Assembly: GCF_020881035.1 (NCBI RefSeq)
Contig: NZ_JAJITC010000002.1
Span: 434,001-498,000 of the forward strand
Reading direction: 5' to 3'
DNA: 64,000 nt
DNA from: Paraburkholderia translucens
GTDB taxonomy: Bacteria; Pseudomonadota; Gammaproteobacteria; Burkholderiales; Burkholderiaceae
Numbering within the stretch: position 1 is the first letter of the stretch; each line of letters starts with the position of its first letter. The position numbers were made by a program, and so were the translations under genes. Shown in pieces: positions 7,501-16,571 of the stretch. The notes beneath the pieces are model-generated. The model had not been told where the DNA came from. It searched no databases and saw only the letters and a list, made by a program, of their open reading frames with translations.

Positions 7501-9186
7501 ATGGTATCGCTGCGCACGTTGCGCCGTGTCTGCCTGCTGGGCGCGGCGATCGCGATAGGCGCGATCGCGGCCGCGAACTGCGGAGGCGGCGGAAGCGGGA
7601 ACGACAACGCCCCGTCGGGAGCGAGCGCAGGCGGCAGCACCGCTCCATCGGGCAGCGGTTCGGGCACATCGATGGCGGCCGCGCAGGACGTGCTCACCTA
7701 TCACAACGACATCGCGCGCACCGGCCAGAACCTCGGCGAAACCAGGCTGACGCCAGCCAACGTGACGGCATCGACGTTCGGCAAGGTCGGCTTCTTTGCC
7801 GTCGACGGCAAGGTCGATGCGCAGCCGCTATTCGTCGGTTCACTGCCGATCGCCGGCGGCACGCACAACGTGCTGTACGTCGCCACCGAGAATGACAGCG
7901 TGTTCGCATTCGACGCCGACACGGGCGCGACCCTATGGGAGGTGAGCACGCTAAGCGCCGGCGAAACCCCGAGCGATAGCCGCGGCTGCAGCCAGATCGT
8001 GAACGTGATCGGCATCACATCGACACCGGTGATCGACCGTTCGCGCGGGGCGCACGGCACACTCTTCGCCGTCGCGATGTCGAAGGACGCGGCCGGCGGC
8101 TATCATCAGCGCATCCATGCGCTCGACCTCGCGACCGGCGCCGAGCTGCTGAACGGTCCCACCGAAATTGCCGCCTCTTACCCGGGCGCAGGCGCGGGTA
8201 GTACGAACGGCGTCGTGCCGTTCACGCCATCGTTGTACGCGGAGCGCGCGGCGCTGCTGCAGCTCGGCAACACGGTCTACACGACGTGGACCTCGCACTG
8301 CGACGACGGAGGCTATACCGGTTGGATCATGGGCTACAGCGCCGACACGTTGCAGCAGACCAGCGTCCTCAACGTGACGCCCAACGGCAAGGGCGGCGCG
8401 ATCTGGATGAGCGGCGCGGGTCCGGCCTCGGACGGCTCGTCGATCTACCTGCTCGATGCCAACGGCACTTTCGACACCACGCTCACCGCGAGCGGCTTCC
8501 CGGCCAGCAACGACTTCGGCAATGCGTTCCTGAAGCTCGGTACGTCGGGTGGCCTGTCGGTCGCGGACTACTTCGCGATGACGAACGTCGTTCAGGAGTC
8601 CAGCGGCGACATCGACCTGGGTTCCGGCGGCGCGCTCGTGCTGCCGGACCTGACCGACGCGAACGGCGTCGTGCAGCATCTGGCAGTCGGCGCGGGCAAG
8701 GACAGCACCATTTACGTGGCGAATCGCGACTCGATGGGCAGGTTCAACGCGACGGTCAACAACATCTATCAGGAGCTTCCCGCGCAGCTGGCCGGGGGCG
8801 TGTTCGGCATGCCAGCGTATTTCAACGGGCGCGTGTATTTCGGCTCGGTCGGCGATCATCTGAAGGCGTTCACCGTGACCAATGCGAAGCTGTCGATCAC
8901 GCCGACAGCGCAGAGCGCGATGACCTTCGTCTATCCCGGCACGACCCCGAGCATTTCGGCGAACGGCGCCACGAACGGCATCGTGTGGGCCGCCGAGAAC
9001 GGCACCATCGCGGCACTGCATGCGTTCGACCCGGTCACGCTCGCCGAGCTGTACAACAGCAACCAGATGGGCACGCGCGATCAGTTCGGCACAGGCAACA
9101 AGTTCATCACGCCATTGATCGCGAACGGCAAAGTGTATGTCGGCACGACGAACGGGGTCGCGGTGTTTGGGTTGCTGGGCGGGTGA
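7501..9186 (+). CDS. Secreted or lipid-anchored PQQ/beta-propeller-like protein
   Basis: 561 residues. The first 27 form a basic-hydrophobic export signal ending in AAANC; the Cys is followed by a long Gly/Ser/Thr/Asn-rich linker (to about 60), as in outer-envelope lipoproteins, although Asn just before the Cys is atypical for a lipobox. The body has repeated blades of the type [31 protein letters not shown] and [14 protein letters not shown], typical of PQQ-like eight-bladed propellers. No quinoprotein catalytic residues could be identified, so it is more likely a structural or binding protein. Start chosen by the GGGGAG ribosome binding site just before ATG 7501. Convergent with the fahA remnant. 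Confidence 0.75.
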   Translation: MVSLRTLRRVCLLGAAIAIGAIAAANCGGGGSGNDNAPSGASAGGSTAPSGSGSGTSMAAAQDVLTYHNDIARTGQNLGETRLTPANVTASTFGKVGFFAVDGKVDAQPLFVGSLPIAGGTHNVLYVATENDSVFAFDADTGATLWEVSTLSAGETPSDSRGCSQIVNVIGITSTPVIDRSRGAHGTLFAVAMSKDAAGGYHQRIHALDLATGAELLNGPTEIAASYPGAGAGSTNGVVPFTPSLYAERAALLQLGNTVYTTWTSHCDDGGYTGWIMGYSADTLQQTSVLNVTPNGKGGAIWMSGAGPASDGSSIYLLDANGTFDTTLTASGFPASNDFGNAFLKLGTSGGLSVADYFAMTNVVQESSGDIDLGSGGALVLPDLTDANGVVQHLAVGAGKDSTIYVANRDSMGRFNATVNNIYQELPAQLAGGVFGMPAYFNGRVYFGSVGDHLKAFTVTNAKLSITPTAQSAMTFVYPGTTPSISANGATNGIVWAAENGTIAALHAFDPVTLAELYNSNQMGTRDQFGTGNKFITPLIANGKVYVGTTNGVAVFGLLGG

Positions 9187-9189
9187 GCG

Positions 9190-9380
9190 CACGCGATCGG
9201 CCCGCCCAGCGCATTGCCGCCGCCGATAACGAAAACCGTCTCCAGTTGGATATCGAGCTTGCGGCACGCGCGAACCCCGGGCGCTTCTCATCCGGCAGCT
9301 TCAGCTGACCGTTAGGACGGCGCACCGGCGTGCCGCTCACCACCACCGACGACGCGTGTCCGTTGTAGCCGATCGGCATC
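9190..9380 (-). pseudogene. fahA: Fragment of fumarylacetoacetase gene (fahA), frameshifted
   Basis: Minus-strand reading from 9379 gives [19 protein letters not shown] then [17 protein letters not shown], a signature internal block of fumarylacetoacetase, the last enzyme of tyrosine/homogentisate breakdown. The frame is then lost: in another frame the sequence continues [20 protein letters not shown], matching the next part of the same enzyme. Only about 60 of roughly 430 residues remain; both ends are missing. It lies immediately downstream of hmgA, where a functional fahA would be expected. One junction coincides with the end of the neighbouring propeller gene. Confidence 0.85.
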
Positions 9381-9415
9381 TCTGTCGAGCGTCGCCCAAA
9401 GATCGCTCACGACGT

Positions 9416-10762
9416 TCACCGTTGCTCCGGATTGAAGTGTTTCCTGAGGCCTTGCCAGCATTCGTAGTAATGCGCCTGCAGTTGCGCGGTTTCGAGCGCG
9501 AAGCGCGTCGGCCTGATCAGCGTGCGCGTCTCGAACATGAAGGCCATCGTGTCGTCGACCTTCTTCGGCACCGAGGTATCGATATGCGACGCCTTCTCGA
9601 ACGTGTCCGCGTCCGGGCCGTGGCCCGACATGCAGTTGTGCAGGCTCGCGCCGCCGGGCACGAAGCCCTCGGCCTTGGCGTCATAGACGCCATGCACGAG
9701 ACCCATGAACTCGCTCGCGACGTTGCGATGGAACCAGGGCGGGCGGAACGTATCTTCGGCTGCGAGCCAGCGCGGCGGGAAGATCACGAAGTCGATCGTA
9801 TCGACGCCCAGTGTGTCGCTTTGCGATTGCAGCACCAGAAAGATCGACGGATCGGGATGGTCGAAGCTGATCGAGCCAATCGTGTTGAAGCGGCGCAGGT
9901 CGTATTTGTACGGCGCGTAGTTGCCGTGCCAGGCCACGACGTCGAGCGGCGAATGACCGATCTCCGCGCGCCACAGATTGCCGTTCATCTTCGCGACGAG
10001 TTCGAAGGCGCCTTCGCGGTCTTCGTACGCGGCATGCGGCGTCAGGAAATCGCGCGGATTCGCGAGACCGTTCGAGCCGATCGGCCCCAGGTCCGGAAGA
10101 CGCAACAGCGCGCCGAAGTTCTCGCAGATATAGCCGCGCGCGCTGCCGTCCGGCAGGCTCACGGCGAAGCGCACGCCGCGCGGGATTACCGCGATTTCGA
10201 ACGGTTCGATATCGACGCGGCCCATCTCGGTCGCGATCTGCAAGCGCCCTTGTTGCGGCACGATCAGCAGCTCGCCGTCGGCGCTGTAGAAGAAGCGGTC
10301 CTGCATCGAGCGGTTCGCCGCGTATAGATGAATCGCGCAACCGCTCATCGCTTCGGCCGAGCCGTTTCCTGCCATCGTGACCCAGCCGTCGATGAAATCG
10401 GTCGGCTCGGTTGGCATCGGCAGCGGGTCCCAGCGCAGCTGGTTCGGCGGCGTCGGCGGGACCCCGGCGAAGTTCGCGACGAGGCGCTCCGACGGTATCA
10501 GCGTGAACGGCTTGTGCATGGCGGCCGGGCGGATGCGGTACAGCCACGAGCGGCGGTTGTGAGCGCGTGGCGCCGTGAACGCGGTGCCCGAAAGCTGTTC
10601 GGCGTACAAGCCATAGGCCGCGCGCTGTGGCGAATTACGGCCGGTCGGCAGCGCGCCCGGCAAGGCCTCGGTTGCGAATTCGTTCGCGAAACCGGACTGG
10701 TAGCCGGGCTCGATATCGAGCCGCAGGCGCTCGTCAGCCGGCGTATGAGTTGAGGTATCCAT
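9416..10762 (-). CDS. hmgA: Homogentisate 1,2-dioxygenase
   Basis: 448 residues, normal length. The enzyme opens the ring of homogentisate with Fe(II) and O2 to give maleylacetoacetate in tyrosine and phenylalanine degradation. The N-terminus has [19 protein letters not shown], the family signature. The metal-ligand region [15 protein letters not shown] (His and Glu ligands) and the third-ligand segment [17 protein letters not shown] are intact. The ATG at 10762 is followed directly by family-like sequence. The downstream partner fahA is reduced to a fragment, so complete catabolism needs a fumarylacetoacetase elsewhere in the genome. Confidence 0.95.
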   Translation of the reverse strand: MDTSTHTPADERLRLDIEPGYQSGFANEFATEALPGALPTGRNSPQRAAYGLYAEQLSGTAFTAPRAHNRRSWLYRIRPAAMHKPFTLIPSERLVANFAGVPPTPPNQLRWDPLPMPTEPTDFIDGWVTMAGNGSAEAMSGCAIHLYAANRSMQDRFFYSADGELLIVPQQGRLQIATEMGRVDIEPFEIAVIPRGVRFAVSLPDGSARGYICENFGALLRLPDLGPIGSNGLANPRDFLTPHAAYEDREGAFELVAKMNGNLWRAEIGHSPLDVVAWHGNYAPYKYDLRRFNTIGSISFDHPDPSIFLVLQSQSDTLGVDTIDFVIFPPRWLAAEDTFRPPWFHRNVASEFMGLVHGVYDAKAEGFVPGGASLHNCMSGHGPDADTFEKASHIDTSVPKKVDDTMAFMFETRTLIRPTRFALETAQLQAHYYECWQGLRKHFNPEQR

Positions 10763-11139
10763 ACATGGTTCTCCGCGGGTTGCGCTGCTGCTTCCAGACT
10801 AATACGTGATCCGTGCAGCCGGACCGATTTCACTCGGGTCACGTGGCTGCGTTGCCGCGTCACGCTCACGAGCGCTTTTCCATTAATTTTGGCGACGCCG
10901 GGAGTTACGCATCGTAAAACCAATCACGGATAGTGAAACTAACGTATACCCTTGGAATAGCGCTCCGGATGTTGTTCACACCCCGCTCAGCCCCCTGGCC
11001 GATAAGCATGCGGCCAATATCGTTATGAACATTTTGTTCATGTGAGCACGGCGCGGACTGCTACCATCAATGGATGCGACCATCGCGTCGCGTCGTCACG
11101 CGCCCGGTGCGCGTTCACCGTCGCCACTCATCCGCCCTC
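10763..11139. other. 377-bp divergent promoter region (hmgA / EAL-like gene)
   Basis: Non-coding and relatively A/T-rich around 10880-11045. It holds the presumed promoters of hmgA (leftward) and of the EAL-like gene (rightward). The only clear structure is the 17-bp palindrome at 11025-11041. No confident -35/-10 pair was found. Confidence 0.5.
11025..11041. promoter_or_regulatory. Perfect palindrome ATGAACA-TTT-TGTTCAT, candidate operator
   Basis: Seven-base perfect arms with a 3-base centre, 99 bp before the EAL-like start and 263 bp before hmgA. Size and symmetry fit a dimeric repressor or activator site. Homogentisate operons are often controlled by IclR-type regulators, and an IclR-type gene lies 1 kb away, but this link is only a suggestion. 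Confidence 0.45.
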
Positions 11140-11973
11140 ATGATTTCGCCGACCATCCCCGATCTGATCGCCCGCGCCGCTCATCACCCGTTTCTCGGCG
11201 AGCATCTGGCGATGGGACACGGCACGCACGGAGGCATCGCGCTTGCGCGCTTCGACGGCATCGAACTCGCCAGCGCCTACGAACCGATCTTCGACATCAG
11301 CGTGCATGGCCTCGCGCAGTCGCTATCGTGCGGCGCGGAGGGAGTCGACCGGTTCGGAGACGAACTCGGCTTTCAGGCGGTCACGCACAGGCTCGACGCA
11401 CCGCCGTTCGACGTGTTCGATCCGTTCGACAAGATCGCCGACGACCAACGGCTGGTCGCGCTGGACCGCATGTCGCGCGCGCTGCACGCAATCAACTTCT
11501 TCGGCGCGCAGCGGCATGGGCTCCTGTTTCTGCGCGTGCACGAGCGGCTGCTGAAGAGCGTGAAGTACGACCACGGACGGCATTTTTCGAGCGTGCTGAC
11601 GTCGTTCAACCTGAGTCCGGCGCGCATCGTGATCGAGCTGCCGCCAGCGGCGGTCGCGCACAAGACTTTTCTCGGCTATCTGACGCGCAGTTATCAGCAC
11701 TACGGGTTCAAGGTGGCGGGCAACCTGTCGAACGCGGGGCAGATTCTGTCGGTGTCGGAAACCGCGCGGCTCGACTTCATCAAGATGGATGCGGCGATCG
11801 CGTTGCGCGACGCGACCGTGAAGCCGCTCGTCGGCTACGCGAACCGGCTGCGGGTGCCGCTGATTTTCAATCGCGTAATGGATGAGGCGCAGTTCCTGGC
11901 ACTCCAGCAGTACGACGTGCGCTTCGTGCAGGGGCCGTTGTTCACCGCGCATTATCACGACCGGGCGGCGTGA
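11140..11973 (+). CDS. Degenerate EAL-domain protein (probably catalytically inactive)
   Basis: 277 residues from ATG 11140. It follows the EAL-domain plan: LASAYEPIFDI at the position of the first strand (where active enzymes carry the ExL-type motif after a YQPI-like segment), VHERLLKSV, ARIVIELPPAAV, GYLTRSYQHYGFKVAG, ARLDFIKMDAAIAL and VRFVQGPLFTAHY. The active-site Glu of the EAL motif and the catalytic acidic DDF-like pair expected in cyclic-di-GMP phosphodiesterases are not visible, so it may bind the nucleotide or a protein partner rather than cleave it. Cytoplasmic; no GGDEF or sensor domain. The family call is fairly safe, inactivity is inferred. Confidence 0.75.
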   Translation: MISPTIPDLIARAAHHPFLGEHLAMGHGTHGGIALARFDGIELASAYEPIFDISVHGLAQSLSCGAEGVDRFGDELGFQAVTHRLDAPPFDVFDPFDKIADDQRLVALDRMSRALHAINFFGAQRHGLLFLRVHERLLKSVKYDHGRHFSSVLTSFNLSPARIVIELPPAAVAHKTFLGYLTRSYQHYGFKVAGNLSNAGQILSVSETARLDFIKMDAAIALRDATVKPLVGYANRLRVPLIFNRVMDEAQFLALQQYDVRFVQGPLFTAHYHDRAA

Positions 11974-12029
11974 CACGGTGTGCGCCCAGCGGGCCGGGGC
12001 GCCCCTGGATCACCTCGGCCTGGCTTGCC

Positions 12030-12815
12030 TCAGCCTGGCTCGCCCAGGCGCCGCGCGAGCGCCTTCAGGCGTGGCGCGACATTCTCGCGAAACACTTGCT
12101 CCCCCATCGACGACGCGGGCCCGCTACAGCTGAGCACGAGCCAGCGCTTTTCGCGCGGCTCGCGAAACGGCACCGCGACCGCGTTCACGTCGTCGTGCCA
12201 CGCGCGAAACGAGTAGCAGCAGTGCTCGGTTGCGAACGCGGCGATCTCCTTTTCCGCTTTGGCGACGAGCGTCGGCCCCGCCTTGCCGGCCGCTTTCTTC
12301 AGTTCCGCGAGTAGCGCGGCGCGGGCGTCGGGCGGCTGCACGGCAAGATACGCGCGGCCCATCGAACTCGTCAGCATCGACAGTTTCGAGCCGGATGCGA
12401 GGCCGAGCGTCAGTGCGGTTTCGCTGCGGATCGTCTCCAGGTACACCATGTCGAGTCCGTCGCGGCAGCCGAGCGAGACCGCCGCGCCGACCTCGCGCGC
12501 GAGGCTGCGCAGGTGCGGGCGCGCGAGTTCGAGCGTGTCGGTACCCGACAGCAGCGCGAAGCCGAGCGACAGCACGCCCGCGTCGAGCGCATATTTGCCG
12601 TGGGTTTCGTCGAGCCGCAAATAGCCGAGCACGCTCAGCGTGTAAGCGAGCCGGTTCACGGTCGCCTTCGGCAATCCCGTGCGTTCGACGAAATCGCGGT
12701 TGCCGAGCATCGTTTCGCCCGGCCGGAACGCGCGCAACAGGTCCAGCCCGCGAGCGAGGGCCACGACGAACTTGCGTTCGTCGAGCGCGGCGGAGAATGT
12801 GGATGGCAGCCTCAT
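12030..12815 (-). CDS. IclR family transcriptional regulator
   Basis: 261 residues: N-terminal winged helix-turn-helix (FVVALARGLDLLRAF to KATVNRLAYTLSVLGYLRLD, about 16-70) and C-terminal ligand-binding domain (EVGAAVSLGCRDGLDMVYLE, MLTSSMGRAYLA). Such proteins usually control a divergent catabolic operon, with a small aromatic or acid metabolite as effector. Here the divergent neighbour is glutaryl-CoA dehydrogenase and the gap holds a near-perfect palindrome at 12840-12858, so control of glutarate/lysine breakdown plus self-repression is the simplest reading. Confidence 0.92.
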   Translation of the reverse strand: MRLPSTFSAALDERKFVVALARGLDLLRAFRPGETMLGNRDFVERTGLPKATVNRLAYTLSVLGYLRLDETHGKYALDAGVLSLGFALLSGTDTLELARPHLRSLAREVGAAVSLGCRDGLDMVYLETIRSETALTLGLASGSKLSMLTSSMGRAYLAVQPPDARAALLAELKKAAGKAGPTLVAKAEKEIAAFATEHCCYSFRAWHDDVNAVAVPFREPREKRWLVLSCSGPASSMGEQVFRENVAPRLKALARRLGEPG

Positions 12816-12839
12816 AGGGTGCTACACTCGATCGTCGTT

Positions 12840-12858
12840 TGCAAAACATTGTTTCGCA
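12840..12858. promoter_or_regulatory. Near-perfect palindrome, candidate IclR-type operator
   Basis: TGCAAAAC at 12840-12847 pairs with GTTTCGCA at 12851-12858 (7 of 8 matching) around ATT. It sits in the 95-bp gap between the divergent IclR gene (start 12815) and glutaryl-CoA dehydrogenase (start 12911), where the regulator would be expected to bind. Confidence 0.5.
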
Positions 12859-12910
12859 GGGCGGAACTCAAGTCAAGCTCGTTCCGAGCGAGAGAATCGG
12901 GAGATACGTC

Positions 12911-14101
12911 ATGGCCGTAGCCGCGCAGTTTCACTGGGAAGACCCATTGCTGCTGGATCAGCAGCTCACCGAAGACGAACGCATGGTGCGCGACGCCGCT
13001 GCGGCTTACGCGCAGGACAAGCTGCAGCCTCGCGTGCTCGAAGCGTTCCGTCACGAAAAGACCGACATCGGGATCTTTCGCGAAATGGGCGAGCTCGGCC
13101 TGCTCGGCCCGACGATTCCCGAACAGTACGGCGGCCCCGGTCTGAACTATGTCGCGTACGGGCTGATCGCGCGTGAAGTGGAACGTATCGACTCCGGCTA
13201 TCGCTCGATGATGTCGGTGCAGTCGTCGCTGGTGATGGTGCCGATCCACGAATTCGGTTCGGACGCGCAGAAGGAAAAATATCTGCCCAGGCTCGCGCGC
13301 GGCGAGTGGATCGGCTGCTTCGGTCTGACCGAGCCGAACCATGGTTCCGATCCGGGCGGCATGGTCACGCGCGCGAAGAAGGTCGATGGCGGCTACTCGC
13401 TGTCGGGCTCGAAAATGTGGATCACGAACTCGCCGATCGCTGACGTGTTCGTCGTGTGGGCGAAGCTCGAGGAAGACGGCAAGGACCACATCCGCGGCTT
13501 CATTCTCGAGAAGGGCTGGAAGGGTCTGTCGGCGCCGGCGATCCACGGCAAGGTGGGGCTGCGTGCGTCGATCACCGGCGAAATCGTGCTCGACGACGTG
13601 TTCGTGCCGCAAGAGAACATCATGCCGGGCGTGAGCGGCCTGCGCGGTCCGTTCACGTGTTTGAACTCGGCGCGCTACGGCATCGCCTGGGGTGCGCTCG
13701 GCGCGGCTGAAGCGTGCTGGCACACCGCGCGTCAGTATGTGCTCGATCGCAAGCAGTTCGGCCGGCCGCTCGCCGCCAACCAGCTGATCCAGAAAAAGCT
13801 CGCCGACATGCAGACCGAAATCACGCTCGGCCTGCAAGGCGTGCTGCGGCTCGGCCGCATGAAGGACGAAGGCACCGCCGCCGTCGAAATCACCTCGATC
13901 ATGAAGCGCAATTCGTGCGGCAAGGCACTCGACATCGCCCGCCTCGCGCGCGACATGCTCGGCGGCAACGGCATCTCGGACGAGTTCGGCGTCGCCCGAC
14001 ATCTGGTGAACCTCGAGGTCGTCAATACCTACGAAGGCACTCACGACGTTCACGCGCTGATCCTCGGCCGTGCGCAGACGGGCATTCAGGCGTTCTTCTG
14101 A
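12911..14101 (+). CDS. gcdH: Glutaryl-CoA dehydrogenase (acyl-CoA dehydrogenase family)
   Basis: 396 residues. FAD enzyme that oxidises and decarboxylates glutaryl-CoA to crotonyl-CoA in lysine/tryptophan breakdown. The family signatures [19 protein letters not shown] and [41 protein letters not shown], and [21 protein letters not shown] are present. The catalytic base in [17 protein letters not shown] is at about residue 375. ATG 12911 is chosen from the GGGAGA ribosome binding site just upstream; the longer open frame from 12839 crosses the probable operator. Followed by a strong terminator. Confidence 0.93.
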   Translation: MAVAAQFHWEDPLLLDQQLTEDERMVRDAAAAYAQDKLQPRVLEAFRHEKTDIGIFREMGELGLLGPTIPEQYGGPGLNYVAYGLIAREVERIDSGYRSMMSVQSSLVMVPIHEFGSDAQKEKYLPRLARGEWIGCFGLTEPNHGSDPGGMVTRAKKVDGGYSLSGSKMWITNSPIADVFVVWAKLEEDGKDHIRGFILEKGWKGLSAPAIHGKVGLRASITGEIVLDDVFVPQENIMPGVSGLRGPFTCLNSARYGIAWGALGAAEACWHTARQYVLDRKQFGRPLAANQLIQKKLADMQTEITLGLQGVLRLGRMKDEGTAAVEITSIMKRNSCGKALDIARLARDMLGGNGISDEFGVARHLVNLEVVNTYEGTHDVHALILGRAQTGIQAFF

Positions 14102-14128
14102 TTCCGATGTCGCAGTACCGATGACGGC

Positions 14129-14157
14129 AAAAAGCCGGCTCCCTCGAGCCGGCTTTT
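14129..14157. terminator. Bidirectional rho-independent terminator (gcdH / peroxiredoxin)
   Basis: AAAGCCGGCTC (14131-14141) pairs with GAGCCGGCTTT (14146-14156), loop 4 bases, A-run before and T-run after, so it can work in both directions between the convergent genes. Confidence 0.9.
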
Positions 14158-14175
14158 CATTCGGTGCCGCGCCGC

Positions 14176-14814
14176 TTAGCGGTTCGGCTGCGGCGTCAGG
14201 CGCAGATACGGACGCAGCGCCTTGTAGCCCTTCGGGAACTTCTGCCTGATGACTTCCTCGTCCTTCAGCGACGGCACGATCACGACGTCATCACCCTGCT
14301 TCCAGTTGCCCGGCGTCGCGACCGAGTGACTGTCGGTCAGCTGCAGCGAGTCGATCACGCGCAGCACTTCGTCGAAGTTGCGGCCGGTGCTCGCCGGATA
14401 GGTGATGATCAGACGCACCTTCCGGTTCGGATCGATCACGAACAGCGAACGCACGGTGAAGGTCTCGTTCGCGTTCGGATGAATCATGTCGTACAGCGTG
14501 GAAACCTTGCGGTCTCCGTCCGCGAGAATCGGAAAGCCTACGTTGGCGGCCTGCGTCTCGTTGATGTCCTTGATCCACTCCTTGTGCGACTCCGCGCTGT
14601 CGACCGACAACGCGATCGTCTTCACGTTGCGCTTTTCGAACTCGCTCGCGAGCTTCGCGGTGAGGCCCAGCTCGGTCGTGCAGACCGGCGTGAAGTCGGC
14701 CGGATGCGAGAACAGCACGCCCCAGCTATTGCCGAGCCACTCGTGAAACCTGATACGGCCAATACTCGACTCCTGTTCGAAATCCGGCGCAATGTCGCCA
14801 AGACGTAGACTCAT
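14176..14814 (-). CDS. Peroxiredoxin, Prx6/1-Cys type
   Basis: 212 residues, the length of the Prx6 subfamily. It reduces hydrogen peroxide and alkyl hydroperoxides in the cytoplasm. The peroxidatic cysteine lies in HPADFTPVCTTELG (Cys about 45), with the supporting Thr two residues before it. No second conserved resolving cysteine is seen further on, consistent with a 1-Cys mechanism. The start at 14814 has an AGGAG ribosome binding site; the open frame begins 60 bases earlier without one. Confidence 0.93.
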   Translation of the reverse strand: MSLRLGDIAPDFEQESSIGRIRFHEWLGNSWGVLFSHPADFTPVCTTELGLTAKLASEFEKRNVKTIALSVDSAESHKEWIKDINETQAANVGFPILADGDRKVSTLYDMIHPNANETFTVRSLFVIDPNRKVRLIITYPASTGRNFDEVLRVIDSLQLTDSHSVATPGNWKQGDDVVIVPSLKDEEVIRQKFPKGYKALRPYLRLTPQPNR

Positions 14815-15158
14815 AGTGCATCTCCTTGAGGTATTCGGGATGGTTTGCGTGTGTCCGCGGTGGATCGTCGCCATAAAGCGCTATAAAGCATAAGGCAGCG
14901 GTGGTGCGTGGCGAACCAACATCGCGTCAGTACTTTATGCGTTTTTGTAATTTTCTCCCATTTGACGGAAACTTTGCGGGACAGATCAACTCAATCCCTT
15001 ATCGGTCTGGAGCAGAGCGCCCTCAACTGGGTTTTCTTAACGCCGTGCGCTGTCGGGAACGGTTGATGCAGCGGCGGCAAGCAGCCGCGACTATGCCTCG
15101 CCAGCAACCGTTTCTTTGGTTACGATTCTCGCGTAGCGTGAGACAAAGGGAGCTGTCA
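14815..15158. other. 344-bp divergent intergenic region
   Basis: Lies between the peroxiredoxin and the DUF883 gene. Moderately A/T-rich near 14880-14990 and probably holds both promoters. No structured RNA, repeat or clear operator was found. Confidence 0.4.
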
Positions 15159-15461
15159 ATGTCGGAAGTCAACAAGGAGAGATTGATGTCGGATATCAAA
15201 ACCGTCCTCGCGGACGCTGAAGACCTGCTGAAACAGGCCGCGAGCGCTACCGGCGAACGCGCGTCGGAACTGCGCGAGACCGCGCTGACGCGCCTGAAGC
15301 AAGCGAAAGAAAAGGCAGCCGACGTTCAGGTCGTGGTCGTCGAAAAAGGCAAGAAGGCCGCCCGCGCCACCGACGACTATGTTCACGAGCACCCGTGGGC
15401 GTCGATCGGCATCGCCGCCGGCGTCGGCGTGCTGGTCGGTCTGCTGATCAATCGCAAATAA
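15159..15461 (+). CDS. DUF883 (ElaB/YqjD-like) membrane-anchored protein
   Basis: 100 residues: an amphipathic helical N-terminal part rich in Lys, Glu and Ala (KTVLADAEDLLKQAAS, LRETALTRLKQAKEKA) and a C-terminal membrane segment, WASIGIAAGVGVLVGLLIN, ending in RK. This is the ElaB/YqjD layout; E. coli members are inner-membrane proteins associated with stationary-phase ribosomes. Start at ATG 15159 is preceded by AAAGGGAG. First of three small genes resembling the E. coli yqjD-yqjE-yqjK set. Confidence 0.9.
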   Translation: MSEVNKERLMSDIKTVLADAEDLLKQAASATGERASELRETALTRLKQAKEKAADVQVVVVEKGKKAARATDDYVHEHPWASIGIAAGVGVLVGLLINRK

Positions 15462-15594
15462 AGACCGGTGAGGCCGCCGGAGCAGGCCCGTCCGGCGCAT
15501 CGTCGAAATGGGCGGACCGGCGCGAGCCTGGCCGGTCCCCTTCTGCTGGCGCGCGTGCGCGCCGGATAGACCCTCACGCGCAACGCCCACAGCC

Positions 15595-15984
15595 ATGACG
15601 ACCGAAACACACTCGCATCGCGCACAGCACAGCCCGTTGCGCCGCATTCTCAGTTCCGTGTTTGCGATCCTGCAAACACGGCTCGAACTGGTGGGCATCG
15701 AACTCGCCGAAGAAAAAGACCGCCTGCTTGGCGTGCTGTTTCTCGGCCTTGCCGCGATGATGCTCGCGTCGATGGCCTTGATCGCGTTGACCGCATTGAT
15801 CGCTATTGCATTCTGGGACACCTACCGATGGCAGGCGCTCGCCGGCATCACCGCGGTCTACGCGATTGCCGGCCTCGGTTGTGCGCTGAAGGCGCGCAGC
15901 GGTCTGCGCAACGCGCCGATGGTATTCGAAGCGACCATCGCCGAGTTCCAGAAGGATCGTGAAGCGTTTCGCAACCGCGACTGA
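15595..15984 (+). CDS. YqjE-like phage-holin-family membrane protein
   Basis: 129 residues with two clear membrane segments: LLGVLFLGLAAMMLASMALIA and WQALAGITAVYAIAGLGCAL. The preceding ILQTRLELVGIELAEEKDRL is the conserved soluble motif of the DUF1469/YqjE family, named for a loose resemblance to holins but thought to be a resident inner-membrane protein. Start ATG 15595. Lies 133 bp after DUF883, same strand, probably co-transcribed. Confidence 0.85.
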   Translation: MTTETHSHRAQHSPLRRILSSVFAILQTRLELVGIELAEEKDRLLGVLFLGLAAMMLASMALIALTALIAIAFWDTYRWQALAGITAVYAIAGLGCALKARSGLRNAPMVFEATIAEFQKDREAFRNRD

Positions 15985-16041
15985 CGGGCAGGTTTGACTG
16001 CATCCAATCCATCGCCCCACCTCCATTGCCGCCGACATGCC

Positions 16042-16524
16042 ATGAGCCCCTCCCGATCCGATACCGCCTTTCGCAGCAAGCGCCTTCCGAAGGATTTGAG
16101 CGCGCCGCATCTGCGGGCGCTGCGCAAGGAATTGCTGCTCGTGCGTGCCGACGTCGAGCGCGTCGAACTCGCACAGGCCACCTTCGAATTTCGGGAGGCC
16201 GTCACGCGTTTCAGCTGGCTCAAGTTCGTCATTCCCGGTTTAGGCGGCGTGCGCGTCGGCAAGGGTGCGAAGGCGAGTGTGCTCAACGCGGGCACCATCG
16301 GCGCCTTGCTCAAGCAGTATCCGTTCGTCAGCTCGATCGTTTCGCTGTTGCTCGCCAAACCGCTGCGCTCGACGATCGTCTCGGGCGCAAAGCCCGCGCT
16401 CAAGTGGGGCGGCATTGCGCTCGGAGTGTGGGAAGCATTCCGCATCTGGCAGCAGATGAAGAACGACCCAGCGGCAGCTTCCGCTGCGGCGCAATCCGCC
16501 ACCGCGCGGGCCGAGTCGATGTGA
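16042..16524 (+). CDS. YqjK/DUF3318-like small protein
   Basis: 160 residues. The N-terminal part has a coiled-coil-like segment (LRALRKELLLVRADVERVELAQATFEF), the middle is amphipathic (FVSSIVSLLLAKPLRSTIVSG) and the end is Ala-rich. The position third after DUF883 and YqjE-like genes is that of YqjK/DUF3318 proteins in betaproteobacteria. Function unknown; the set is linked by conservation to envelope stress or ribosome association. Start ATG 16042. Confidence 0.65.
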   Translation: MSPSRSDTAFRSKRLPKDLSAPHLRALRKELLLVRADVERVELAQATFEFREAVTRFSWLKFVIPGLGGVRVGKGAKASVLNAGTIGALLKQYPFVSSIVSLLLAKPLRSTIVSGAKPALKWGGIALGVWEAFRIWQQMKNDPAAASAAAQSATARAESM

Positions 16525-16571
16525 AGCGCCTATCGAGCTCGCTGCCGTCGTGAGTGGATTTCAATGATCCG

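Noticed and set aside
12839..12910. Upstream extension of gcdH from 12839
   Set aside because: It crosses the probable IclR operator and lacks a ribosome binding site; ATG 12911 has one.
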